A DNA stretch of 59,248 nucleotides, from the IMG/VR virus record IMGVR_UViG_3300047471_000898, positions 1-59,248 of that record; one strand, written 5' to 3'. Position 1 is the stretch's first letter. Each line of letters opens with the position of its first letter. The notes beneath the pieces are model-generated. The model was not told the origin of the DNA, did no database searches, and saw only the letters and a list, made by a program, of their open reading frames with translations. Shown here piece after piece: positions 31,118-39,528 of this stretch. The position numbers were made by a program, and so were the translations under genes. This DNA comes from a virus.

Positions 31118-32022
31118 ACGCAGCATCAAGGCATGTCGATGTGCTGGCTCCGCGCACCTCGCGGGGTGCCGTCGAGAGCTTCGGCCGCGAGCGAGACGCC
31201 GTCGCCGAACCCCCGCGAGGTCGTCTGAGCGAGAGTGAAGCCGAGGACCTGCGATACCTCTGGCTAAGCTATGGCGCGGACATGGGAATCCATAGTTCGC
31301 ATGCACTAATCGAGCGGGCCCTACTGATGCTGGCGCCGCCGCGAGACCTGCAGCGCCACGTACTGATCGAACTCGGGAAAAAGGATGGAGGTCGAGCTCC
31401 AGAAGAGCGCATCGTGAAGCTGGTAGCGCTGTCGCAAGTCGGAACGCGTCACGAGGTGCGGCTAGCAATCGCATATCTTTGCCGGAGGAGCCGACGCGGC
31501 CCTCGCATCGAGCGGATCCAGACCGAGCGCCCAGCGGTCAACGTGATCGAGAAGGATCGGACCTTCCAAGAGCAGGATCGGCTCGACGAGTGGACCGGCT
31601 TCGACCTGAAGCTAACCGAGCGCGGCGAGATTCGAATGGGGCTATCGCTTCGTAGTGTGCCGATGACGCGGGAGGAGCGGAAGGCCGCAATCTGGCGTGC
31701 GGAGGACGAGGCCCTAGAGCGCGAACTGCACACGATCTCTTGTGGCCACGGGTCTGATGGTGGGAGCATCCCAGATGACTTCTACGGCGACTTCCTCGGC
31801 GGGAAGCAGAGGCTGCAGGTGGAGCGCGCGACGCTCTGCCTCTCCCGCATGACGGCCAAGGATGTAACCATCTTGCAGGTCGTCTACGGCCGAGCACATG
31901 GCAAGTGGTCGGATGCCATCGACGCCGTTCGAGCCATCGTCGGGGGCAAGCAGGCCGATGCCGATGCCGCGGTCGCGAGGGCGTGCAACGCCTACCGCAA
32001 AGCACAGCAGGCCGTCTCGTGA
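31114..32022 (+). CDS. Putative late regulator, sigma-region-4-like end (302 aa)
   Basis: Coupled to the HNH gene by four bases. Residues ~225-265 (QRLQVERATLCLSRMTAKDVTILQVVYGR) resemble the helix before the HTH in sigma70 region 4 and in ArpU/RinA-type late activators. The central part is charged with no known motif. It sits immediately before the packaging genes, the standard position of late regulators. Functional assignment is an inference only. Confidence 0.45.
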   Translation: MNAASRHVDVLAPRTSRGAVESFGRERDAVAEPPRGRLSESEAEDLRYLWLSYGADMGIHSSHALIERALLMLAPPRDLQRHVLIELGKKDGGRAPEERIVKLVALSQVGTRHEVRLAIAYLCRRSRRGPRIERIQTERPAVNVIEKDRTFQEQDRLDEWTGFDLKLTERGEIRMGLSLRSVPMTREERKAAIWRAEDEALERELHTISCGHGSDGGSIPDDFYGDFLGGKQRLQVERATLCLSRMTAKDVTILQVVYGRAHGKWSDAIDAVRAIVGGKQADADAAVARACNAYRKAQQAVS

Positions 32023-32285
32023 TGCTCACCGTCCAGGACGTGGCGAACGTACGCCGCGTCGGCCGCGTGGCTGCCTACCGTTGGCTACTACGCAACGCAT
32101 CTCGCTACCTCAAACGACGTGGTCGGTTCGTTGTCATCTCGGCGAAGGACTACCGGCGCCTCGACAACCCCCCAATGGACGACCGCGTCGCGGCCCGCCT
32201 GGTCGCGATCGAGAGCCGGATTGCCGACGCAGAAGCCAGGCTCGACGTGCAGCACAAGGCGCTCCGGAACCTGCACGCGGTCTAA
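32022..32285 (+). CDS. Small HTH protein with coiled-coil tail (87 aa)
   Basis: ATG 32022 overlaps the previous stop by one base. VQDVANVRRVGRVAAYRWLL...RFVVISAKDYRRL is a MerR/excisionase-style winged helix; residues ~52-87 form a coiled coil (VAARLVAIESRIADAEARLDV). Probably a dimeric DNA-binding protein; role unknown. Confidence 0.6.
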   Translation: MLTVQDVANVRRVGRVAAYRWLLRNASRYLKRRGRFVVISAKDYRRLDNPPMDDRVAARLVAIESRIADAEARLDVQHKALRNLHAV

Positions 32286-32290
32286 TTCGC

Positions 32291-32310
32291 GTTCGTTGCC
32301 GTTCGTTGCC
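32291..32310. repeat. Tandem repeat of a 10-bp unit
   Basis: The unit GTTCGTTGCC occurs twice without a spacer in the gap after the stop at 32285. Too short for a CRISPR or iteron array; may be part of a regulatory site ahead of the late genes. Confidence 0.5.
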
Positions 32311-32331
32311 GGCTGCTGCATCAACAGGGTG

Positions 32332-32490
32332 ATGAGCGTCCCCGAACGGTGGGCCGCGCTCGTCCGTGCCGCCGAAGCGCACCGAGCGCTCGGCCCGCGG
32401 ACCGGCGCCCCGCTCGAGGACCACCTCGAAGCCAAAGACCAACGCGACAGGCAGCACGAGAGCGACAGGCCGGCCAGAGCGCGCCGGTAG
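32332..32490 (+). CDS. Small hypothetical protein (52 aa)
   Basis: ATG 32332 after AGGGTG. Helical, with PERWAALVRAAEAHRALG and an Arg-rich tail. The only reading frame of note in the 286-base stretch before the terminase. Coding is plausible but unproven. Confidence 0.4.
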   Translation: MSVPERWAALVRAAEAHRALGPRTGAPLEDHLEAKDQRDRQHESDRPARARR

Positions 32491-32519
32491 CGACGACATA
32501 GCCGCGGCGACAGGCCGCA

Positions 32520-32560
32520 CTTCCACCACGCGACGCCGGCGGACCATCGGGCGTAGGAAG
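32520..32560 (+). promoter_or_regulatory. Repeated 5' hairpin element, copy 1 (before small terminase)
   Basis: Twenty-three bases here (32520-32542) recur exactly at 39482-39504. CTTCC (32520-32524) can pair with GGAAG (32556-32560), which contains the Shine-Dalgarno of the next gene. The shared sequence is intergenic in both places, so it is probably a regulatory RNA or DNA element. Confidence 0.65.
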
Positions 32561-32571
32561 AGACCCGAGCC

Positions 32572-33093
32572 GTGCAGACCGGCCCAGCAATGGCCGACGA
32601 GGGGCCGAAGAAGCCGCTCGCGCGGCGCCCGGCAGCCGGCGACGCCCGCGCGCGCGCCAGGCCGTCGAAGGCCGAGCGCATCCAGATCCTCGTCCGGATG
32701 CTAGCGAACGGGGAGTACCACTCCCGGGCCACCTGCATCGAGCTAGGCTCGCAGTGGTCGCTCGACTGGCGGACGGTGAAGGACAACGCCTGCGAGGCGG
32801 CGCGGCTGCTCAAGTACGACCCGGAAGAACTCGAGGTGGAGCGCCAGAAGATGGCGCACAACGTCGAGCGCATCGCCGTCCTCGCCGAGGCGATGGTCAA
32901 CCGGCAAACCGGCCTCCCCGACTTTCACGCGGTGCTCAAGGCCCGCGAGCTCGAAGCGAAGTTCAAGGGCATCGACATCTCGACGCTCCCGGAGACTTCT
33001 CAGAAGGTCCCCGAGCTCCGCGTCGTCGTCGTCGAGGAGCCCGAGCCGGCGCCCGAGCCCGACCCGGTGCCTGTCGAGGCGAAGCCAGGGTGA
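32572..33093 (+). CDS. terS: Terminase small subunit (173 aa)
   Basis: Binds the packaging site and regulates the large subunit. Identified by position directly before the large terminase and by layout: basic N-terminus, HTH-like region (AERIQILVRMLANGEYHSRATCIELGSQWSLDWRTVKDNACEAARLL), coiled coil, then an acidic Pro-rich tail. GTG 32572 has AGGAAG 11 bases upstream; ATG 32590 is an alternative. A repeated hairpin precedes it. Confidence 0.7.
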   Translation: MQTGPAMADEGPKKPLARRPAAGDARARARPSKAERIQILVRMLANGEYHSRATCIELGSQWSLDWRTVKDNACEAARLLKYDPEELEVERQKMAHNVERIAVLAEAMVNRQTGLPDFHAVLKARELEAKFKGIDISTLPETSQKVPELRVVVVEEPEPAPEPDPVPVEAKPG

Positions 33094-34472
33094 GCGACTC
33101 GCGCGTCGCCCTCGAGGGCGGGCAACCGACAATCCGGCTGGACCGGCTTCAGTCGAAGGCCCGCCGGCTCATTCGGCCGGGCCGCATCATCACGTTCCCG
33201 TGGGGTCGCGGCTCCGGCAAGACGTACTTCGACGGCGCTTACATCCACGAGCGAGCGCTGCTCGCGCCGAATCGGCACATCGGCCTCTTGATGCCGACGC
33301 TGAAGCAGGCGCGCGCGGTCTTCTGGCCCGGCCTGCTGCAGGACTACTACGGGCCGCTGAAGCCGTTTCTCCGGAAGCGGCCGAACCTGACCGAGCTCGT
33401 CGCCGAGTACGCGAACGGTTCCCGCCTCACGACGTGGGGCGCCGAGAACGCGAACGCGATGCGAGGGCAGCGCTTCGACGACCTCGTTCAGGACGAGACC
33501 GACGACATCGACCCTGACATCGACCGGGCGATCGTCGAGCCGACCTTCTCGAAGTCGGGCCTCCGCGCGACGTGGCTCAAGACGGGCACGCCGAAGCGGG
33601 GCCGCTACGGCTCGCTCTACCTCGGCTACCGCCGAGGGCAGGCCGGCACGCCGGAGCGCGCAGCGCTCGAAGGCGCCGGGCTAGACCCGAACCGCTACGT
33701 CTCGCTGCTCTTCCGGTCCAACGAGAGCCCGCAGGTCGACCAGAAGTGGCTCGACCTGGTCCGGCGCGACCTCATCGCCTCTGGGCGTATCACGACGTAC
33801 CTGCGCGAGTACGAGTGCGACTTCGACGCGGCCGAGGGCCTCGTCTACTCGATGTTCGAGCAGGGGCTCCACGTTGCGGAGCCCGACTACGGCGTGCCGT
33901 GGAACGAGATCCTGGTCGGCGTCGACCACGGATTCAGCGACCCTGGCGTCATCCTCCCCGCCGGCGTCACCGGCAACGGCCGCGATGCGACGGTGCACGT
34001 CCTCGAGGAGGTCTACCAGACCGAGAAGGACACGACGTGGTGGTGCGACCGAGCTGCCGAGATTGCGTGGAAGTACCGCGCGTTTCGACAGCGCTGGTAC
34101 GCGGACCCGTCGCGGCCTGACCGCATCGCCGACTTCCGGCGCGTGATTCGCGAGCGGCATTCCGAGATCGCCGACCGCATCTCGATCCAGCAGGCCGAGA
34201 ACGACATCGACCAGGGCATCTCGGCGGTCGCCGACCGGCTGATGCCGCGCGAGGACGAAGACGGCCGACGCTACGCGCGCCTGTACATCTCGCCACGCTG
34301 CACGAACACGCTGGCCGAGCAGGCGAAGTACCGGCGCAGGCAAGACCCTGCCAACCCCGAGCGCTTCCTCGACGAGATCATCGACAAGGACAACCACGGT
34401 ATGGACGCCTTGCGATACCTCGTCTTCACGCGGTTCGGCGGTCCCGACCGCATCCGCCACGAGATCGACTGA
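33090..34472 (+). CDS. terL: Terminase large subunit (460 aa)
   Basis: ATP-driven DNA packaging motor and nuclease. Walker A GRGSGKT at 39-45, Walker B FDDLVQDE at 129-136 and a TGTPKRG coupling motif near 165-171. The RNase H-like nuclease has Asp279 (GVDHGFSD), Asp339 (WYADPS) and a late Asp (NHGMDALRY). Length is normal. GTG 33090 overlaps the small-subunit stop by four bases. A longer upstream open frame is a shadow of the small terminase gene. Confidence 0.92.
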   Translation: MSDSRVALEGGQPTIRLDRLQSKARRLIRPGRIITFPWGRGSGKTYFDGAYIHERALLAPNRHIGLLMPTLKQARAVFWPGLLQDYYGPLKPFLRKRPNLTELVAEYANGSRLTTWGAENANAMRGQRFDDLVQDETDDIDPDIDRAIVEPTFSKSGLRATWLKTGTPKRGRYGSLYLGYRRGQAGTPERAALEGAGLDPNRYVSLLFRSNESPQVDQKWLDLVRRDLIASGRITTYLREYECDFDAAEGLVYSMFEQGLHVAEPDYGVPWNEILVGVDHGFSDPGVILPAGVTGNGRDATVHVLEEVYQTEKDTTWWCDRAAEIAWKYRAFRQRWYADPSRPDRIADFRRVIRERHSEIADRISIQQAENDIDQGISAVADRLMPREDEDGRRYARLYISPRCTNTLAEQAKYRRRQDPANPERFLDEIIDKDNHGMDALRYLVFTRFGGPDRIRHEID

Positions 34473-34478
34473 GGCATC

Positions 34479-36761
34479 GTGGCAGGGACCGAGTACACCA
34501 ACGCCGCCGAGGCGGGGAAGACCGCTCGCGCGAACCTGTCGCCCAGGCAGATCGAGCTCGAGAATCTCGAGCGCTTCGCCAAGGGCACGCAGTACGAGGG
34601 CCGGAAAAGCTGGTTCGATCCGTCGGTGCCGCTCTGGGAGCGCGCGCCGTGCATCGTCTACCCGATCGTCCAGATCGCCATCGAGAGCAATCGCGACCTG
34701 GTGCTGGGCGAGGGGCGATTCCCCATCGTCACGAGCAACCCGGGCGAGGACGACTCCGAGGTCGAGGGGGGCCTCGACGAAGAGGCCAGCCAGCGCGTCG
34801 ACCGCGGCATCGCGGAGCTGCAGCGCCGAGTGCGGTTCAAGACGGTATCGCGTCAGGCGCTCGTCCACGCGCAGCAGGCCAAGAGCGTCGCCGTCATCGT
34901 CGGGGCGCGCAACGGACGCGCGTTCGCGGAGCTCGTCCGGTCCCGCTGGTGCGAGCCTACGTTCGACGCCGACGGCAAGGTCTCGCGCCTCGAGATCCGT
35001 TACCCGTACCTGCAGCCAGAGAAGCAGCCGGACGGGACCTGGAAGCTCAAGCCGCTTCTATACCGTCGCGTCATCGACGCGCAGACGGACACGACGTTCT
35101 TGCCGATCGAAGCGCGCCAGGACGGCAGCGAGCCGCTGGCGGACGCGTGGAAGGCGGACCCCGAGAAGACCGTCGATCACAAGCTCGGCTTCTGCCCGGT
35201 CCACTGGTACGCGCACCAGCGCGAGTGCTCGACCGTCGCGGACTTCGACGGCGAGGCGATCCACGAGACGATCCTCGACGAGATCCAGGGACTCGACTTC
35301 ACGATCTCGCAGCGCCACCGCGCCGCGCTCTTCTGCGGTGACCCGCAGATCATCGAGGCGGGCGTCGACCCGGGCACGAACCCGAGCGGACAGACCGGCA
35401 AGGTCGGCATCCCAGCGTCGACGGGCGGCGGCAAGATCTCGAGCGCGAACCCCGCGACGGGTTCGTACCAGGCCGGAGGCGATCAGCAATCGGCCCGGGT
35501 GAAGAGTCCTGGCGTCGTCTGGCAGTACCAGGACCCGAACACCAAGGTCACGTACCTGGTGCTTCCCCCCGAGGCGCTGCAGGCGCTCGACAACCACCAA
35601 GCGGACCTTCGCAACAAGCTCGCCGAGACGCTCGCGGTCGTCCTCATCGACCCGCAGAACGCGAAGTTCACGAGCGACATGAGCGGTCGCGCGATCGAGC
35701 AGATACGCGCGCGGCAGTTCGACCGGTGCGACATCATCCGCGACGACTTCGCGGACAACTGGTGCGTCCCGGTGACGCTGCTGCTCGCGCGCGTGGCGCT
35801 CGTGCTGAATCTGCGGATTCCCGCGGTCCAGGCCTGCGCCAAAGACCTGCAGAAGTTCATCGAGGACGACGAAGCGCGTCCGATGCTCACGTGCAAGTGG
35901 CCCGGCCGCTACATCAAGCCGACCGCGAAGGACGAGAGCGACACGGTCGCGGCGACCGCCGCGGCGCGCACCGCGAAGATCGTTCCGCGCCGGGCAGCCG
36001 TCGAGAAGGTCGCCCCGATCTTCGGCATCACGAACGTCGACCAGGCGGTCGAGCAGCTCGAGCAGGAAGACGACGAGGGAGCCGCCGCGCTGCACGCGGC
36101 CATGGGCGGACTCGGCGGCGACCCGGACGACGCCGGCGGCGAAGGCGGCGACACGGACAATGCTGGCGGCGGCGCGAAAGCGCCGGGTGCTGGCGACCAA
36201 TCGAACGACGGAGGCTCATCGGCCCCCGCGCAAGGATCACCCAAAAAGGCCGGGGCGGTCCGGCCCTCCTCCCCCACCGGATCGCCTCGGCCTGCTTCTT
36301 CGCCCTCGGGAGCGAGCGACCCGGCGACCATCTCGCAGGCTGGAAGCTCCACGTCCGGCGTCACGCAGTCGCTCTACGACCAGCTCGCCGAGGACTTCCC
36401 CCCCGAGTCGATCGCCTGGATTCGAGCAGCGAAGGTCGAGGGGCCCATCGAGGTTCCGATCGACCAGATCGACTTTTCGAACCGCGACGACTGGGCCGCG
36501 AGCGACGAGCCCGACCGCGTCGACTTCTTCGCCGACCGGATCAAGGACGGCAAGCGCAAGCCCGTCGTCCTGGTCAACGAGCCGAACAACGAGAAGCTCA
36601 TCGTCATCGACGGGCACCACCGGACCCTGGCCTACGAGAAGCTCGGCCAGCCCGTCTATGCGTACGTGGTCCACGTCTCCGCCGTGACCGGCCCATGGGA
36701 CGTCATGCACAACAGCCAGCGCAAGGGCGGCGCGCCGAAGCCGAGCAGGGCCGCGGCGTGA
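34479..36761 (+). CDS. Portal protein with C-terminal ParB-like domain (760 aa)
   Basis: Residues ~1-520 are the portal: the dodecameric gate for DNA, with clip/stem-like helices (DNHQADLRNKLAETLAVVLIDP) and a pore region. An acidic Gly/Pro/Ser linker (~530-630) joins a ParB/sulfiredoxin-like domain at ~655-735: VPIDQIDFSNRDDW, DFFADRIKDGKRKPVVLV, then IDGHHRTLAYEKLG (Asp711-Arg715). Such domains can have nuclease, CTPase or kinase-like activity. A portal fused to one is unusual; the domain may be ejected or exposed on the head. Confidence 0.8.
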   Translation: MAGTEYTNAAEAGKTARANLSPRQIELENLERFAKGTQYEGRKSWFDPSVPLWERAPCIVYPIVQIAIESNRDLVLGEGRFPIVTSNPGEDDSEVEGGLDEEASQRVDRGIAELQRRVRFKTVSRQALVHAQQAKSVAVIVGARNGRAFAELVRSRWCEPTFDADGKVSRLEIRYPYLQPEKQPDGTWKLKPLLYRRVIDAQTDTTFLPIEARQDGSEPLADAWKADPEKTVDHKLGFCPVHWYAHQRECSTVADFDGEAIHETILDEIQGLDFTISQRHRAALFCGDPQIIEAGVDPGTNPSGQTGKVGIPASTGGGKISSANPATGSYQAGGDQQSARVKSPGVVWQYQDPNTKVTYLVLPPEALQALDNHQADLRNKLAETLAVVLIDPQNAKFTSDMSGRAIEQIRARQFDRCDIIRDDFADNWCVPVTLLLARVALVLNLRIPAVQACAKDLQKFIEDDEARPMLTCKWPGRYIKPTAKDESDTVAATAAARTAKIVPRRAAVEKVAPIFGITNVDQAVEQLEQEDDEGAAALHAAMGGLGGDPDDAGGEGGDTDNAGGGAKAPGAGDQSNDGGSSAPAQGSPKKAGAVRPSSPTGSPRPASSPSGASDPATISQAGSSTSGVTQSLYDQLAEDFPPESIAWIRAAKVEGPIEVPIDQIDFSNRDDWAASDEPDRVDFFADRIKDGKRKPVVLVNEPNNEKLIVIDGHHRTLAYEKLGQPVYAYVVHVSAVTGPWDVMHNSQRKGGAPKPSRAAA

Positions 36762-37435
36762 GTCCTGACGACGAGAAGGACCGCCGCAGGGCGGCGCTCG
36801 CCGTCGCAGCGTTGCTCCTGCTGCAAGAGCGGCGGGCGCGCCGCGCGCTGCGCAAGGCACTGCGGGTGCCCCTGCGGCTCCTCGATCTCGGCGGTCACCA
36901 GGTGCACGTCGACTTCGCGCTGCGCGAGGTCGGGCACCGGCAGATCGTCGACCTCCGCACGCAGGCTCGCTCGGCCTCACGAAAGGGATGGCGCAAGACG
37001 ACCCGCCAGCCCGTCCTTCAAGTCATCCGCGGCGGCATCGACGAGCAGCGGGCAGTCTCCGCGGCCGCTGGCCTCGCCGACCTCTGGTCGAAGCAGCGCG
37101 CGAAGCTAGAGCAGTCGGGCGAGGTGGCAGACCCGGAGACCCAGGCCCTCGTCGATATCGAGTATGCGATCGAGCGGACCGCGGTGACCGAGACGGTCGA
37201 CGCGTTCAACGACGAAGCCGAGGCCATGGCGGGGGAAGCCGCGGCGCGCGGCCTGATCGTCGTGCAGACCTGGGAAGGCATCCTCGACACGCGGACCTGT
37301 CCCGAGTGCGAGGCCCTCGAGGGCGTCACCAAGGCGCGGCCGGACCGGTTCGACGAGCTCCCCCCGCTTCATCCTCTCTGCCGGTGCTTCCTGTCCACCT
37401 GGCTCACCGAATCGGTCGCTGCGGCGGCCGCCTGA
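36758..37435 (+). CDS. MuF-like head morphogenesis protein (225 aa)
   Basis: GTG 36758 overlaps the portal stop by four bases. The C-terminal half matches the Phage Mu protein F domain: AVTETVDAFNDEAEAMAG, TWEGILDTRTCPECEALEG, LPPLHPLCRCF, with CPEC and HPLCRC Cys. The N-terminal ~60 residues are basic and Leu/Ala-rich. MuF proteins are minor capsid proteins, sometimes carrying toxins; none is fused here, but the portal carries the ParB domain instead. Confidence 0.8.
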   Translation: MSPDDEKDRRRAALAVAALLLLQERRARRALRKALRVPLRLLDLGGHQVHVDFALREVGHRQIVDLRTQARSASRKGWRKTTRQPVLQVIRGGIDEQRAVSAAAGLADLWSKQRAKLEQSGEVADPETQALVDIEYAIERTAVTETVDAFNDEAEAMAGEAAARGLIVVQTWEGILDTRTCPECEALEGVTKARPDRFDELPPLHPLCRCFLSTWLTESVAAAAA

Positions 37436-37451
37436 ACCCCGACGAGGCCGC

Positions 37452-37916
37452 GTGAAGACTTGCGCCGTTTGCCAGACCCAGTGCGAGCCGGGGCAGGACA
37501 CCTGCCACGCGTGCGGGGAAGCGTCCTGGCATCCCGGCTCCGCGTCCGAGGTCCCGGCGCCTGAGGCATCCTCGGACCCTTCGGCCCTGGCATCCCTCCC
37601 CGCGATCGCTTTGGGCCCCGGCGACGCGGTTCCGGCGGCCGAGGTGGTGATCGTCGCCGACGAGCCCGATGGTGCCCCCGAGGTCACCGAGACCGCGCCC
37701 GTCACCGAGCCGGCTAGCGAGGACGCCCCCCAGCTGAGCGAGCCCGTCGCGGACGAGCCGATCGCTCCGGCCGAAACGGCGCCCGAGGCCGCCCCCGAAG
37801 CCGAACCGCCCTCTGACGCGCCCGCCGCGTCCCCCGAGGTCACCGAGACCATCGACCTCGCGGACGCGGCCACGCCCGTCGCCGAGGCGCCCGCGTCGGA
37901 AGGTCAGCCCCAATGA
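37452..37916 (+). CDS. Zinc-ribbon protein with long acidic disordered tail (154 aa)
   Basis: GTG 37452. CAVCQTQC and CHACG make an N-terminal zinc ribbon. The remaining ~120 residues are Pro/Ala/Glu-rich with no structure. In the head module this could act as a scaffold-associated or packaged internal protein. No family recognised. Confidence 0.55.
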   Translation: MKTCAVCQTQCEPGQDTCHACGEASWHPGSASEVPAPEASSDPSALASLPAIALGPGDAVPAAEVVIVADEPDGAPEVTETAPVTEPASEDAPQLSEPVADEPIAPAETAPEAAPEAEPPSDAPAASPEVTETIDLADAATPVAEAPASEGQPQ

Positions 37917-38383
37917 TGCGCACATCGGAGGCGAGGTCGCTCGTCCTGTCGGGCACCAGCCCGGCCGCGCCAGGCAAAGCCGAACTCGCGCGAATCCGTG
38001 GTCTCGCGCGCTACGAAGCCCTGCGCATCGACGCCCTCATCCAGGGCGCGACCGGGGGGGTCCTCGACCTCTACCTGCAGCGCCGCATCATGAACGGCGC
38101 CACTCCGATCTGGCTGGACTGGCTGCACTTCACGCAGCTGTCGGCCGGCGGCGCCGCCATCGTCTACAGCACGTGGACCGGTGACAACGCCCCAAACGTC
38201 TCGCTCGTCACGGTCGGGCAGATGAGCGACGACCTGAGCACCGGCGCCTTTGCGCTGGCTGCGAACACCTTCATCGGGGGTCTCCCCGGCGACGAGCTCC
38301 GGCTCGTGGCCAACGCCGGCGCCAGCACCTCGGCCGGGGCAGTCCAGAGCGTCTACCTCACGGGGTTCGAGCGCTACACGTGA
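37913..38383 (+). CDS. Putative head structural protein (156 aa)
   Basis: ATG 37913 overlaps the previous stop. A helical N-terminal part (LARIRGLARYEALRIDALIQG) and a beta-rich C-terminal part with GNNAPN/TGDNAP-style turns suggest a virion or decoration protein. No family motif seen. Confidence 0.55.
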   Translation: MMRTSEARSLVLSGTSPAAPGKAELARIRGLARYEALRIDALIQGATGGVLDLYLQRRIMNGATPIWLDWLHFTQLSAGGAAIVYSTWTGDNAPNVSLVTVGQMSDDLSTGAFALAANTFIGGLPGDELRLVANAGASTSAGAVQSVYLTGFERYT

Positions 38384-38751
38384 GCGAGGGGCACGGGTTC
38401 CAGTTCACGCCCTTCGGCATTATCCCGCTCGGCGAGACGCCTCCCAACGTCGGCGACGACGTCGTACCCGGAACCGCGCGCGTGACGCGTCCTGAGCCGA
38501 CGAGAGAGGTCGCGGCCGCGCGCCAAGACTTCCCGCCCGTCCCGCCCGTGACCGCCGCGGCGATCTCCCGAGGGACCCCGCTCAAAGGCCGCGACCTGGT
38601 CGCCGCCGCTCGCGCCCGGGTGCGCGAGATCACCAAGGCCCTTCGCGCGGTCCCGGCCCTCGAGGCCGAGCGCGCATCGCTGAAACGGCTCATCGACGCC
38701 GCCGCGCCACGCAAGCGCGCCACGGTCGTCGCACTGAAACAGAAGGCGTAG
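38380..38751 (+). CDS. Hypothetical head-module protein (123 aa)
   Basis: GTG 38380 overlaps the previous stop by four bases. Pro-rich N-terminal half, then a helix with basic and hydrophobic heptads (LVAAARARVREITKALRAVPALEAERASLKRLI), indicating a coiled coil. A role in scaffold or capsid assembly is possible. Confidence 0.55.
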   Translation: MSEGHGFQFTPFGIIPLGETPPNVGDDVVPGTARVTRPEPTREVAAARQDFPPVPPVTAAAISRGTPLKGRDLVAAARARVREITKALRAVPALEAERASLKRLIDAAAPRKRATVVALKQKA

Positions 38752-38760
38752 GAGACCACC

Positions 38761-39192
38761 ATGACGGTTCAGAACGGGACGATCGACGCAGTCACCCTGC
38801 TCACTGGCAACCCCGACGGGCTCACCAATACCGTCTCGAGCGTGGTCTATACGCGCAAGGCGTACCTCTGCTCGGCGCACTTCCCGGCCTACACCGGGTC
38901 GACCGACACCGCGACGATCACCGGCATCCTGACGGCCATCAATGCGGCGGCTCGGGACGGTCGCACGCGCACGCTGATCGCCGTCGTCCCGGCGCACCCG
39001 GGCGCCGACACCGCGTCGCCGCCGGTGACCAGCCACTTCACCGGGACTGCGGTCGCCGCCGGAACTCTCTCGAACACGACCACGACCGGCGACGCCGCTG
39101 GCCAGCTGTCCGACTCGAGCGGCACCGAGACCACGTCGACCACGGGCGTCACGACCGGGGTCCAGGTCATCGCGGTCGTCGACGAGCAGTAA
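38761..39192 (+). CDS. Capsid decoration-like protein (143 aa)
   Basis: ATG 38761 after GGAGACCACC. Thr/Ser/Gly/Val-rich beta chain with strings such as TTTTGDAAGQ and TTGVTTGV, one Cys. The type and place fit a small outer capsid decoration protein, but no family is recognised. Confidence 0.55.
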   Translation: MTVQNGTIDAVTLLTGNPDGLTNTVSSVVYTRKAYLCSAHFPAYTGSTDTATITGILTAINAAARDGRTRTLIAVVPAHPGADTASPPVTSHFTGTAVAAGTLSNTTTTGDAAGQLSDSSGTETTSTTGVTTGVQVIAVVDEQ

Positions 39193-39196
39193 GCCA

Positions 39197-39466
39197 GTGG
39201 ACCTCGAGGGCGTGGACATCAAGCCCGCCGAGGGCAAGGTCGTCCTGAAGTTCATCGACGACGTCGATGACGAGGCCTACGACGGGCTCCCGTCGGTGTC
39301 GTACGAGGGCATGCTCGCCATCGTCGTCGCCGTGGGAGCCAAGGTCACGAGCGCCCGCAAGGGCGACACCGTCATCACCACGCCGTGGGCGCGCGACGGG
39401 CTGAAGCTCGGCGACAACACGTACATCTGCGACTCATACTGCATTCAAGGGACCGTTTCGAAATAG
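39197..39466 (+). CDS. GroES-like co-chaperonin (89 aa)
   Basis: Aligned by eye to GroES: IKPAEGKVVLKFIDD (IRPLhDRVIVK), a Gly/Ser mobile loop (YDGLPSVSYEG), MLAIVVAVGAKV (GEVLAVG), KGDTVITT (VGDIVIF) and YICDSYCIQGTV. Length fits (95-100 aa). Phage GroES-like proteins such as T4 gp31 change the host chaperonin so that the capsid protein can fold. It directly precedes the scaffold and capsid genes, which supports that role. GTG 39197. Confidence 0.6.
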   Translation: MDLEGVDIKPAEGKVVLKFIDDVDDEAYDGLPSVSYEGMLAIVVAVGAKVTSARKGDTVITTPWARDGLKLGDNTYICDSYCIQGTVSK

Positions 39467-39481
39467 CCGCGAAAGAGCGGC

Positions 39482-39522
39482 CTTCCACCACGCGACGCCG
39501 GCGGTAACTGGGCGAAGGAAGG
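39482..39522 (+). promoter_or_regulatory. Repeated 5' hairpin element, copy 2 (before scaffold gene)
   Basis: Second copy of the 23-base element found at 32520-32542. CCTTCC (39481-39486) can pair with GGAAGG (39517-39522), which is part of the Shine-Dalgarno (AAGGAAGGG) seven bases before the ATG at 39529. This could hide the ribosome site and so control the scaffold/capsid expression level. Confidence 0.65.
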
Positions 39523-39528
39523 GACACG

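Noticed and set aside
32291-32310. CRISPR or long repeat array
   Set aside because: Only two 10-bp units without spacers are present; no array is seen anywhere in the window.
32754-33089. 112-codon upstream extension of the large terminase
   Set aside because: It overlaps the small terminase in another frame; the coupled GTG at 33090 starts just before the ATPase region.
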